Positions 5,749-12,974 are shown, counted from the first letter of the stretch. The stretch: DNA of 15,386 nucleotides from Candidatus Agathobaculum merdigallinarum (GCA_019115425.1 DXDO01000013.1:1-15386), one strand, 5' to 3'. Translations and numbers: made by a program. The notes: generated by a model from the sequence alone, not told the origin.

Positions 5749-6834
5749 GTGAAGAAACTATGGTGTGTGGTGCTGCTCTGCGCGCTTTGTGTGCCCGCGT
5801 CGGGCGCAGTGAGCGCGCAGGGGGCGGTGGTGATGGACGCGGATACAGGCGCGGTGCTGTTTGAGCAGAATGCGGACGCGCGTCTGCCCATGGCCTCGAC
5901 AACCAAGATCATGACGGCGCTTGTCGCGCTCAGTGAGGGCGATCTGGACCGCACATACACGGTCAAGGCGGAATACGCGCAGGTGGAGGGCTCGTCCATG
6001 TATCTGCGCGAGGGAGAAACGCTGACCCTGCGCGACACGCTGTACGGTCTGATGCTGGAATCCGGAAACGACGCGGCGGTCGCCATCGCGGGCGAGTGCG
6101 GCGGATATGATGCGTTCATCCGGAAGATGAACGACAAGGCCGCTGCGCTTGGGCTGACGGACACGCATTTTGATAACCCCAACGGCCTGCCCAGCGATAC
6201 GCATTATACGACCGCGCGTGAACTGGCGAAGATCACCGCTGCCGCGCTGCGCGATCCGGTGTTCCGGCAGATCGTTTCAACGCAGAGCTACACCGTCGGC
6301 GAGCGTACGCTGAGCAACCATAACCGCCTGCTCAGTATGTACGACGGTGCGATCGGGGTGAAAACCGGCTATACGCGTGCGGCGGGGCGCTGTCTGGTGT
6401 CCGCCGCCGAGCGAAATGGACGCACGCTGATCGCGGTGACCCTCAACGACCCGAACGACTGGAGCGATCACATGCAGATGCTGGACGCAGGCTTTGCGCA
6501 GTATGAGGCGGTCACGCTGCACAAGGCAGGCGACAAGATCGCAACGCTTCAGGTGTTCGGGGGCGATGTTGACAGCGTACCGCTCATCGCGCAAAACACC
6601 GTGACCGCCTATCTGCTGCCTGGCGAGCGGGAAAAATTGCAGACGGTGCGCTATGGCGATAAAATTTGTTATGCGCCGGTGGTCAGGACTGCGCATGCGG
6701 GTCAGATCGAATACCGGCTCGGGGACACGGCGCTCGCGCGCGATACGCTGGTGTACGGCGGCGCTGCGCTGCTGCCGGCGGAGCAAAAGAATCTGCCGGA
6801 GCGGATTCTCGACCGGATTTTCGGAGAATCCTGA
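5749..6834 (+). CDS. D-alanyl-D-alanine carboxypeptidase (S11, DacF/PBP5 type)
   Basis: A 361-residue secreted serine peptidase that trims the terminal D-Ala from peptidoglycan stem peptides. With the GTG start at 5749 the N-terminus MKKLWCVVLLCALCVPASG is a signal peptide with likely cleavage after A23 (VSA-QG). Catalytic motifs are STTK (S50 nucleophile, K53), SGN (105-107) and KTG (205-207), in the right order and spacing. The last ~100 residues match the beta-rich C-terminal domain of PBP5-like enzymes, but I see no clear membrane-anchoring amphipathic helix beyond the final DRIFGES. An ATG at 5728 is also in frame, but it sits in the T tract of the preceding terminator and spoils the signal peptide. 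No separate promoter fits between terminator and start. DacF, which acts in spore cortex synthesis, is possible from context but not proven. Confidence 0.92.
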   Translation: MKKLWCVVLLCALCVPASGAVSAQGAVVMDADTGAVLFEQNADARLPMASTTKIMTALVALSEGDLDRTYTVKAEYAQVEGSSMYLREGETLTLRDTLYGLMLESGNDAAVAIAGECGGYDAFIRKMNDKAAALGLTDTHFDNPNGLPSDTHYTTARELAKITAAALRDPVFRQIVSTQSYTVGERTLSNHNRLLSMYDGAIGVKTGYTRAAGRCLVSAAERNGRTLIAVTLNDPNDWSDHMQMLDAGFAQYEAVTLHKAGDKIATLQVFGGDVDSVPLIAQNTVTAYLLPGEREKLQTVRYGDKICYAPVVRTAHAGQIEYRLGDTALARDTLVYGGAALLPAEQKNLPERILDRIFGES

Positions 6835-6860
6835 TCGGATGACACCAAGGGAGGACAACA

Positions 6861-7586
6861 GTGGAAGAAAGACTGCAGAAAATACTTGCGCAGGCAGGGC
6901 TGTGCTCGCGGCGTGAGGCGGAAAAATGGATTCTGGACGGCAGGGTGACCGTCAACGGCCGCCCTGCGTCTCTCGGCGACCGCGCCGACCTGCGCCGCGA
7001 TCAGATACAGGTGGACGGCAGGCCGCTGGGCGCGTCGGAGGAAAAGAAATATCTGATGCTGTATAAGCCGCGCGGCTATGTCACCACAATGAAGGACGAG
7101 CGCGGCCGTAAGACAGTCGTGGACTTGGTGCGGGGCTGCGGGGCGCGTGTTGTACCGGTCGGACGGCTGGACTATAACTCCGAGGGACTGCTGCTGCTCA
7201 CAAACGACGGCGAGCTGGTCAATGCCTTGACCCATCCGCGGCACAATGTGGATAAGCATTATGAGGTGCGTGTGCGCGGGCGGCTGGACAACATCCCGCG
7301 CCTTTCCGAGCCGATGAGGATCGACGGATATGCAATCCGTCCGGCGGAGGTTGTCATTTTGGAAAAGGATGAGCAGAGCGCCAAGCTGCGCCTGACCATC
7401 CATGAGGGACGCAATCGCCAGATCCGCAAAATGTGCGACCAGTGCGGACTGGAGGTGCGCAGGCTCAAACGCGTGGCGGTTGGCGAGCTGCCGCTCGACC
7501 CGAAGCTCAAAAGCGGCGCGTGGCGCGAGCTGACCGACAAAGAGCTTGCATATCTGCAAGAGATCGCCGCAAATTTGCAGGATTGA
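6861..7586 (+). CDS. rluB: RluB/RsuA-family 23S/16S rRNA pseudouridine synthase
   Basis: A 241-residue RNA-modifying enzyme. Residues 1-55 form an S4 RNA-binding domain (MEERLQKILAQAGLCSRREAE and DGRVTVNG). The catalytic domain carries VGRLDYNSEGLLLLTNDGEL (~100-119) with catalytic D104, and the C-terminal block IHEGRNRQIRKMC, which is conserved in the RsuA/RluB/RluE/RluF branch. The enzyme isomerises uridine to pseudouridine in ribosomal RNA. RluB is the usual assignment for this gene in Firmicutes, but the exact target base cannot be read from sequence. The start is GTG at 6861, preceded by GGGAGGA. It follows the carboxypeptidase by 26 bases and probably shares its transcript. The next gene has its own promoter. 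Confidence 0.93.
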   Translation: MEERLQKILAQAGLCSRREAEKWILDGRVTVNGRPASLGDRADLRRDQIQVDGRPLGASEEKKYLMLYKPRGYVTTMKDERGRKTVVDLVRGCGARVVPVGRLDYNSEGLLLLTNDGELVNALTHPRHNVDKHYEVRVRGRLDNIPRLSEPMRIDGYAIRPAEVVILEKDEQSAKLRLTIHEGRNRQIRKMCDQCGLEVRRLKRVAVGELPLDPKLKSGAWRELTDKELAYLQEIAANLQD

Positions 7587-7587
7587 T

Positions 7588-7643
7588 GCAAAACATCTTG
7601 CATTTTGCGGCAAAACCGCTTACAATAGAAACGGCAAAATGCA
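7588..7643 (+). promoter_or_regulatory. Nested inverted repeats over the rpiR promoter, probable operator
   Basis: TTTTGC-G-GCAAAA (7603-7615) is a 13-base palindrome between the -35 and -10 boxes. TGCATTTTGC (7599-7608) and GCAAAATGCA (7634-7643) form a perfect 10-bp inverted repeat flanking the -10. Another GCAAAA lies at 7588-7593. Such spacing around a promoter is typical of repressor sites; the adjacent RpiR regulator is the obvious candidate, by inference. Confidence 0.5.
7598..7626 (+). promoter_or_regulatory. Vegetative promoter of the rpiR-cmk-ispH-rpsA operon
   Basis: TTGCAT (7598-7603), an exact 17-base spacer and TACAAT (7621-7626), ending 41 bases before the rpiR start. It is the best-matched promoter in the window along with that at 2417-2445. 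Confidence 0.8.
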
Positions 7644-7667
7644 GGGATGCAGGTGAGGGAGACAGAA

Positions 7668-8537
7668 ATGAATGACCTGATCAATAAAATCCAGAGTGAT
7701 CTGCCCGATTTTTCCAAGGGCCAGAAGCAGATTGCGCGGTTTATTTTAGAGCATTATGACAAGGCCGCGTTTATGACGGCCAGCCGGCTGGGCAGCACGG
7801 TCGGCGTGAGCGAGTCCACGGTCGTGCGCTTTGCGACCGAACTGGGCTACGACGGCTACCCGCATTTGCAGCGCGCCCTGCAGGAAATGATCCGCAACAA
7901 ACTGACCTCGGTGCAGCGCATGGAGGTATCGAACGACCGCATGGGCGGGAAAGACGTGCTGCAGACCGTGCTGCATGCGGATATGGATATGATCCGTATG
8001 ACGCTGGACGAGATCGACCGCGAAGCCTTTCAGGGCGCGGTGGACGCGCTGACCAATGCCAAGCGTATTTACATTCTGGGCGTGCGCTCCTCGAGCGCAT
8101 TGTCCAACTTTTTGGGCTTTTACTTCAACCTTTTGTTTGAAAATGTGACGCTGGTGCGCACGAACAGTGCCAGCGAGATTTTTGAGCAGGTGCTCCGCAT
8201 CGGAGCGGGGGATGTGCTGGTCGGCGTGAGTTTTCCGCGTTACTCCAAGCGCACGCTGAGCGCAATGCAGTATGCGCGCGACCGCGGCGCGCGTGTGATC
8301 GCGTTGACGGACTCGCATCTGTCGCCGCTGGCGCGCGTGGCCGACCATCTGCTGCTGGCCCGCAGCGATATGGCGAGCTTTGTTGATTCGCTCGTTGCGC
8401 CGCTGTCGGTCATCAATGCGCTGATCGTTGCGGCTGGCATGAGCCGCAAAGACGAGATCGAGCAGACGTTTAATAAACTCGAGCGCATCTGGGAGGAATA
8501 CGACGTATACGAAAAGCCGGAGGACGACACCCGTTGA
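7668..8537 (+). CDS. MurR/RpiR-family transcriptional regulator
   Basis: A 289-residue DNA-binding regulator. Residues ~1-77 are the RpiR helix-turn-helix domain: FSKGQKQIARFILEHYDKAAF, then ASRLGSTVGVSESTVVRFATELGYDGYPHLQ. A SIS sugar-isomerase-like domain spans ~125-265, with ILGVRSSSALSNFLGFYFNLL and VLVGVSFPRYSKRTL. In the family the SIS domain binds phosphosugars, which control DNA binding. The start at 7668 is preceded by GGTGAGGGAGA; an in-frame ATG at 7647 has no properly spaced site. The gene heads an operon of unrelated housekeeping genes rather than a sugar operon, and its stop overlaps the next start by four bases (TTGA). It probably controls its own promoter through the inverted repeats there. 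The effector cannot be named. Confidence 0.9.
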   Translation: MNDLINKIQSDLPDFSKGQKQIARFILEHYDKAAFMTASRLGSTVGVSESTVVRFATELGYDGYPHLQRALQEMIRNKLTSVQRMEVSNDRMGGKDVLQTVLHADMDMIRMTLDEIDREAFQGAVDALTNAKRIYILGVRSSSALSNFLGFYFNLLFENVTLVRTNSASEIFEQVLRIGAGDVLVGVSFPRYSKRTLSAMQYARDRGARVIALTDSHLSPLARVADHLLLARSDMASFVDSLVAPLSVINALIVAAGMSRKDEIEQTFNKLERIWEEYDVYEKPEDDTR

Positions 8538-9763
8538 ACATCATCGTGATCGGCGGCGGCGCGGCAGGGCTGATGGCCGCAGGCGCCGCGGCGGAATGCG
8601 GCGCGCGCGTTACGCTGTTTGAGACAAATGAAAAAGTCGGCCGAAAGCTGTTTATCACCGGCAAGGGCCGCTGCAACGTGTGCAATAACTGCGATGTGCA
8701 GGGTGTATTGCAGAATGTGCCGGTCAATCCGCTGTTTTTGTATTCCGCGCTGGGGCGGTTCAGTCCCGCAGATGTGATGGCGTTTTTTGAAAACCACGGT
8801 GTGCCGCTCAAGACCGAGCGGGGAAACCGCGTGTTTCCGGTTTCGGACAAATCCGCGGATATTATTGACGCGCTTTTTACCTGGATGAAACAAAGCGGTG
8901 TTAATATAATACATGAAACCGTCGAATCGCTGGACATACAGGATGGGACTATCGTCGGCGTGTGCGCGGGCGGTAAGACATATCCGGCCAGCCGTGTGAT
9001 CGTAGCGACCGGCGGTGCGTCCTATCCGCAGACCGGTTCCACCGGAGACGGCTACCGCTTCGCCAAGGCGGCGGGACACACGGTTGTGCCGCCCAATCCC
9101 TCTCTCGTGCCGCTGGTGACCCCGGGCGGCTGTGAAGAACTGATGGGACTGAGCCTGCGCAACGTGCAGGTGACCGTGTTTGAGGACAACAAAAAGATCT
9201 GGTCGGACTTCGGGGAGATGCTGTTTACGCATTTCGGCCTGTCCGGGCCGCTTATTCTGTCTGCGTCCGCGCATATGCGGCACTTCGGCAGCAAGGGCTA
9301 TCATATCGAGATCGACCTCAAGCCCGCGCTGGACGAAAAGACGCTGGATAAACGCCTGCTTTCCGACTTTGCAGAGCACAAGAACAGCGATTTTATCAAC
9401 GCACTGGGCGGGCTGCTGCCGCGCAAGATCATCCCGACCGTGGTGCGGATGTCGGAGATCGACCCGCGCGCCAAGGTCAACGGCATCACCAAGGCGCAGC
9501 GCGCGGCGCTGCTGCATACGCTCAAGCATTTCCTTGTTCTGGTGTCGGGCAAGCGCCCGATCGCGGAGGCGATCGTTACCTCAGGCGGCGTATCAGTAAA
9601 GGAGGTCAGTCCCAAGACCATGGAATCCAAAAAGGTCAAAGGGCTGTATTTTGCGGGCGAGGTGCTCGACGTGGACGCCTATACGGGCGGATTCAATTTA
9701 CAGATCGCGTGGTCTACCGGCAGGCTGGCAGGGCTGTCGGCGGCGCGGCAGGAGGAAGAGTAA
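8534..9763 (+). CDS. HI0933/BaiN-family NAD(P)/FAD-dependent oxidoreductase
   Basis: A 409-residue flavoprotein. The N-terminus MNIIVIGGGAAGLMAAGAAA is a dinucleotide-binding Rossmann motif, followed by GRKLFITGKGRCNVCNNC, the signature of the HI0933 family, then VIVATGGASYPQTGSTGDGY and, near the end, GLYFAGEVLDVDAYTGGFNLQIAWSTG, which binds FAD. Length is typical. Members are often labelled aminoacetone oxidase or BaiN-like; the true substrate is unknown for most, and bile-acid chemistry should not be assumed. The start is TTG at 8534, with GGAGGA nine bases upstream, inside the end of the rpiR gene. Its stop overlaps cmk by one base (TAATG). The family commonly sits next to cmk in Clostridia, which fits. 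Confidence 0.9.
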   Translation: MNIIVIGGGAAGLMAAGAAAECGARVTLFETNEKVGRKLFITGKGRCNVCNNCDVQGVLQNVPVNPLFLYSALGRFSPADVMAFFENHGVPLKTERGNRVFPVSDKSADIIDALFTWMKQSGVNIIHETVESLDIQDGTIVGVCAGGKTYPASRVIVATGGASYPQTGSTGDGYRFAKAAGHTVVPPNPSLVPLVTPGGCEELMGLSLRNVQVTVFEDNKKIWSDFGEMLFTHFGLSGPLILSASAHMRHFGSKGYHIEIDLKPALDEKTLDKRLLSDFAEHKNSDFINALGGLLPRKIIPTVVRMSEIDPRAKVNGITKAQRAALLHTLKHFLVLVSGKRPIAEAIVTSGGVSVKEVSPKTMESKKVKGLYFAGEVLDVDAYTGGFNLQIAWSTGRLAGLSAARQEEE

Positions 9764-10437
9764 TGGGTTATATTTCGGTTGCCATAGACGGGCCGTCCGG
9801 CGCGGGCAAATCCACGGTCGCGCGCGCGGCTGCGGCGCGGCTGGGCTTTGTTTATGTGGACACAGGCGCGATGTATCGCGCGATCGGCCTTGCGGTGTGC
9901 AGGAAGGGCATTGCTGGCGAAGATGCGGCGGGCATTATTGCCGCGCTGCCGGAGATCGACGTGAGACTTTCCTATCAGGACGGCGCGCAGCATGTGCTGC
10001 TCTGCGGCGAGGATGTGTCGGACGCCATCCGCACACCTGAGATCGCCTATTATGCGTCCAAGGTGTCGGCGGTGCCGGAAGTGCGGAAGTTTTTGCTGGA
10101 CGTGCAGCGTGATATGGCAAAAAAAGGCAATATTCTGATGGATGGACGCGATATCGGCACGGTTATCCTGCCGGATGCGCCGGTTAAGATTTTTCTGACC
10201 GCTTCGGCCGAGAAGCGCGCGGAGCGCCGTTATCTCGAGCTGTGTCAAAAAGACCGGCAGCTGACGCGGGAGAGCGTGCTGCACGATATTGTTGAGCGGG
10301 ACCGTCAGGATATGACGCGAGCCGCCGCGCCCCTTCGGCAGGCGGACGACGCGGTGCTGCTCGATACAAGCGATATGACGCTGGACGAGAGCATCGAAGC
10401 TGTTCTGCAAATTATTCGGGAAAAGACAGAGGATTAA
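9763..10437 (+). CDS. cmk: Cytidylate kinase
   Basis: A 224-residue enzyme that phosphorylates CMP and dCMP with ATP, supplying CTP precursors for nucleic acids and phospholipids. The P-loop GPSGAGKS (10-17) is followed by YVDTGAMYRAIGLA, the nucleotide-binding region that defines the family. Further blocks are ISDAIRTPEIA-like (DVSDAIRTPEIAYYASKVSA), MDGRDIGTVILPDAPVKIFL and TASAEKRAERRY. The ATG at 9763 overlaps the previous stop and has GGAGGAAGAG upstream; an in-frame ATG at 9709 lies within the flavoprotein gene and would add 18 residues before the normal N-terminus. plsC begins three bases after the stop. Confidence 0.96.
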   Translation: MGYISVAIDGPSGAGKSTVARAAAARLGFVYVDTGAMYRAIGLAVCRKGIAGEDAAGIIAALPEIDVRLSYQDGAQHVLLCGEDVSDAIRTPEIAYYASKVSAVPEVRKFLLDVQRDMAKKGNILMDGRDIGTVILPDAPVKIFLTASAEKRAERRYLELCQKDRQLTRESVLHDIVERDRQDMTRAAAPLRQADDAVLLDTSDMTLDESIEAVLQIIREKTED

Positions 10438-10440
10438 ACC

Positions 10441-11025
10441 ATGAAAGTGAAATTTCATCGCTGGTTCCAGTGGATCGCAGTGCCGTTCGTGGCGCTCGCA
10501 TTCCATATCTATTTTGGCTACAAGGTCATCGGGCGGGAAAACATCCCAGCGGGCGGCTGCGTTGTCTGCCCCAACCATGTGCAGCTTTCCGATCCGCCGT
10601 TCGCGGCGGTCGCGCTCAGTCACCGCACGCCGCTGCGCCTGATGGCGAAAAAGGAACTGTTCAAGAATAAAGCGTTCTCCTGGCTGATCGCTGCGCTCGG
10701 CGCGTTTCCGATCGACCGCGAGGGCGCGGACATCACCGCGATCAAGACCGCGCTGGGCTGCGTGCGCGAGGGGCGGAAGCTGATCATCTTCCCACAGGGT
10801 ACGCGAGGTGCAGCCGAGGGTGAGACCAAGAAGGGCGCTGCGATGCTGGCAGTCAAGACCCGTGCGCCCATCCTGCCCATGTACATCACGGAGAACAAGG
10901 GCTTCCGCTGCAAGGCGACGGTCGTGATCGGAAAACCCTTCCAGCCCGACCTGAAGGAAAAGGACTACGGTGTGATCGCGGACGATATCCTGCATCGCAT
11001 CTATGCCCTCAAGGAGCAGATATGA
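10441..11025 (+). CDS. plsC: 1-acyl-sn-glycerol-3-phosphate acyltransferase
   Basis: A 194-residue membrane-associated acyltransferase that makes phosphatidic acid from lysophosphatidic acid. The catalytic HX4D motif is NHVQLSD (H46, D51), preceded by an N-terminal hydrophobic segment (~10-26). Glycerol-phosphate binding motifs are KKELFKN and AFPIDREG (~88-95), then FPQGTRG (117-123). In most relatives the last motif is FPEGTRS; here glutamate is replaced by glutamine, a variant I cannot judge from sequence alone. The cmk-plsC-ispH order is common in Firmicutes. AGAGGA precedes the ATG, and the gene's last four bases (ATGA) overlap the next start. Confidence 0.92.
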   Translation: MKVKFHRWFQWIAVPFVALAFHIYFGYKVIGRENIPAGGCVVCPNHVQLSDPPFAAVALSHRTPLRLMAKKELFKNKAFSWLIAALGAFPIDREGADITAIKTALGCVREGRKLIIFPQGTRGAAEGETKKGAAMLAVKTRAPILPMYITENKGFRCKATVVIGKPFQPDLKEKDYGVIADDILHRIYALKEQI

Positions 11026-12956
11026 GCGTAACAGTGGCAAAAACCGCCGGATTTTGTTTCGGTGTGCGCCGAGCGGTCGAGCTGGCCGAGCGGCAGGCAC
11101 GGGAAAACGGCACGATCTGGGCCTATGGCGAGATCATCCATAACATGCACGAGATCCGGCGGCTGGAGCAGTGTGGCGTGCACACGGCGCAGACGCTGGA
11201 GGAAATACCGGACGGTGCGCGGGTGCTCATCCGCGCGCACGGCGTGCCGCGCGCGGTGTACCGCACGCTTGAGCAGAAAAACTGTGAGGTTTATGACGCG
11301 ACCTGTCCGTTTGTACAGAAAATCCATCGGATTGCCGACGAGGAGAGCCGCGCGGGCAGACTGGTCGTCATTCTCGGCAGCGCCGGACACCCAGAGGTGG
11401 TGGGCATCCAGGGCTGGTGCGGGGAGTCGGTCGTGCTGGACGGAGAGGCGCAGGCAAGAGCCTTTGCCGAGGCGCCGGAGAACGCAGACCGACCGGTCTC
11501 CCTTGTTGCGCAGACCACCGTCAACCGGACAATTTGGAATATTTCTGTCGGTCTGATAAAAAAAAGGTGTACAAACCTCAAAATTTTTGATACAATATGT
11601 AAAGCGACGGATGAGCGTCAGTCGGAGGCTCGTCTGCTTGCCGGTGCGTCGGATCAAATGATCGTTATTGGGGACAAAAAAAGTTCCAACACCAAGCGGC
11701 TGTATGAAATCAGCCGGTCGCTGTGCAGCAATGTGCTTTATATCGAGGACGCTACAGAGCTTACTGCGCGGGAGCTCTGCCGGGATGGGCGCGTCGGAAT
11801 CACAGCGGGTGCATCGACACCGGCATGGATAATTAAGGAGGTCAGTAACATGATGAGCGAAGAAACCAAAATTGAAAATGGTGAGGACTTTGCGGCAATG
11901 CTCGAGGAGTCCTTCAAAACTTTAAATACAGGAGAGAAAGTCACCGGTACCGTTGTCGCTGTGTCCTCGACCGATGTACAGGTCGATCTTGGCGTTAAGC
12001 ACACCGCGTATATCCCGCTGAGCGAGCTGTCGGACGACCCAAATTATGACGCGGTCGCCAACATCCATCCGGGCGACGAGATCGAGGCTGTCGTTGTACG
12101 CGTGAACGACGGCGAGGGCACCGTTACCCTGTCCAAGAAGCGTGTTGACCAGCTCAAGGGCTGGGAGACGATCGAGAAGGCTTACGAGGAGCACACTGTC
12201 GTAGAAGGTACCATTGTTGAGGAGAACCGCGGCGGCGTAGTTGCGACTGCGTTCGGCGTGCGCGTATTTATCCCTGCCAGCCAGACCGGCGTTCCGAAGG
12301 ATCAGCCGATGAGCCAGCTGGTCAAGACCAAGCAGTCCTTCTATATCACCGAGATCAACCGTCAGCGCAAGCGCGTGGTCGGCTCGATCCGCCAGATCCA
12401 GCAGGAGGCCCGCAAGGCTGCTGCTGAGCAGATCTGGAGCACCATCGAGGTCGGCAGCGAGTACGAGGGCACGGTTAAGAGCCTGACCTCCTACGGCGCG
12501 TTTGTTGACATCGGCGGCGTGGACGGCATGGTTCATATCTCCGAGCTGTCCTGGGGCCGCATTAAGCACCCGTCCGAGGTCGTCAATGTGGGCGACAAGG
12601 TCAAGGTGTTCGTCATCGGTCTGGATAAGGAAAACAAGAAGATCTCCCTCGGCTATAAGCGCGAGGAGGACAACCCGTGGAACGTGTTCAAGTCCAAGTA
12701 TGGCGTGGGCGACGTTGCCGAGGTCAAGATCCTCAAGTTCATGCCCTTCGGCGCTTTTGCTGAGATCGTCCCGGGCGTGGACGGCCTGATCCATATCTCC
12801 CAGATCGCGGATCACCGCATTGCCAAGCCCGAGGATGTCCTTCAGGTTGGCCAGCAGGTTGACGCAAAGATCATTGACATCAACGATGAGAAGAAGAAGG
12901 TCTCCCTGTCCATCCGTGCGCTGCTCGTAGCGGACGAGGAGTACGACGAGGAGTAA
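11022..12956 (+). CDS. ispH-rpsA: Fusion: 4-hydroxy-3-methylbut-2-enyl diphosphate reductase (IspH) - ribosomal protein S1
   Basis: One 644-residue frame. Residues 1-276 are IspH, the last enzyme of the non-mevalonate isoprenoid pathway. It has three iron-sulfur cysteines (C12 in AGFCFGVRRA, C95 in DATCPFV, C193 in FDTICKATDERQ), the HPE motif (123-125), QTTVN and KKSSNTKRLYEI. Residues ~304-636 hold four S1 RNA-binding repeats (starting near 304, 393, 477 and 562); the third is the best conserved (SYGAFVDIGGVDGMVHISEL), typical of Firmicute S1/YpfD. Such fusions are known in Clostridia. The sequence between the parts encodes IIKEVSNMMSEE, with a consensus ribosome site and ATGATG at residues 277-278. 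Lysine codons are mostly AAA before the junction and almost all AAG well after it. The gene is last in its operon, before a strong terminator. Confidence 0.95.
   Translation: MSVTVAKTAGFCFGVRRAVELAERQARENGTIWAYGEIIHNMHEIRRLEQCGVHTAQTLEEIPDGARVLIRAHGVPRAVYRTLEQKNCEVYDATCPFVQKIHRIADEESRAGRLVVILGSAGHPEVVGIQGWCGESVVLDGEAQARAFAEAPENADRPVSLVAQTTVNRTIWNISVGLIKKRCTNLKIFDTICKATDERQSEARLLAGASDQMIVIGDKKSSNTKRLYEISRSLCSNVLYIEDATELTARELCRDGRVGITAGASTPAWIIKEVSNMMSEETKIENGEDFAAMLEESFKTLNTGEKVTGTVVAVSSTDVQVDLGVKHTAYIPLSELSDDPNYDAVANIHPGDEIEAVVVRVNDGEGTVTLSKKRVDQLKGWETIEKAYEEHTVVEGTIVEENRGGVVATAFGVRVFIPASQTGVPKDQPMSQLVKTKQSFYITEINRQRKRVVGSIRQIQQEARKAAAEQIWSTIEVGSEYEGTVKSLTSYGAFVDIGGVDGMVHISELSWGRIKHPSEVVNVGDKVKVFVIGLDKENKKISLGYKREEDNPWNVFKSKYGVGDVAEVKILKFMPFGAFAEIVPGVDGLIHISQIADHRIAKPEDVLQVGQQVDAKIIDINDEKKKVSLSIRALLVADEEYDEE
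11568..11596 (+). promoter_or_regulatory. Candidate internal promoter for the S1 part, inside ispH
   Basis: TGTACA (11568-11573), a 17-base spacer and TACAAT (11591-11596) lie in an AT-rich island within an otherwise GC-rich gene. A run of eight A just upstream (starting near 11558) resembles an UP element. It is about 250 bases before the internal S1 start. The -35 matches consensus at four of six positions. Confidence 0.4.
11835..11852 (+). promoter_or_regulatory. Consensus internal ribosome binding site and start for standalone S1
   Basis: AAGGAGGT (11835-11842) is followed by seven bases and an in-frame ATG at 11850, then a second ATG at 11853. Translation from here gives a 368-residue protein, the size of separate Firmicute S1 proteins. 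The SD codons AAG GAG GTC also encode KEV, a common IspH sequence, so part of the match may be coincidental. Confidence 0.55.
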
Positions 12957-12974
12957 TCTCTCAGACGTATTGCA

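Noticed and set aside
8240..9529. Long antisense open frame across the flavoprotein gene
   Set aside because: It mirrors a well-supported plus-strand gene, lacks recognisable domains and looks like the usual by-product of GC-rich codon usage. The same holds for antisense frames at 9679-11100 and 11922-12983.
11558..11612. Programmed -1 frameshift at the A8 run in ispH
   Set aside because: The zero frame continues through a complete IspH with all three cysteines. A -1 shift meets a stop within about a dozen codons, and no stimulatory structure was evident. Noted only as possible slippage.
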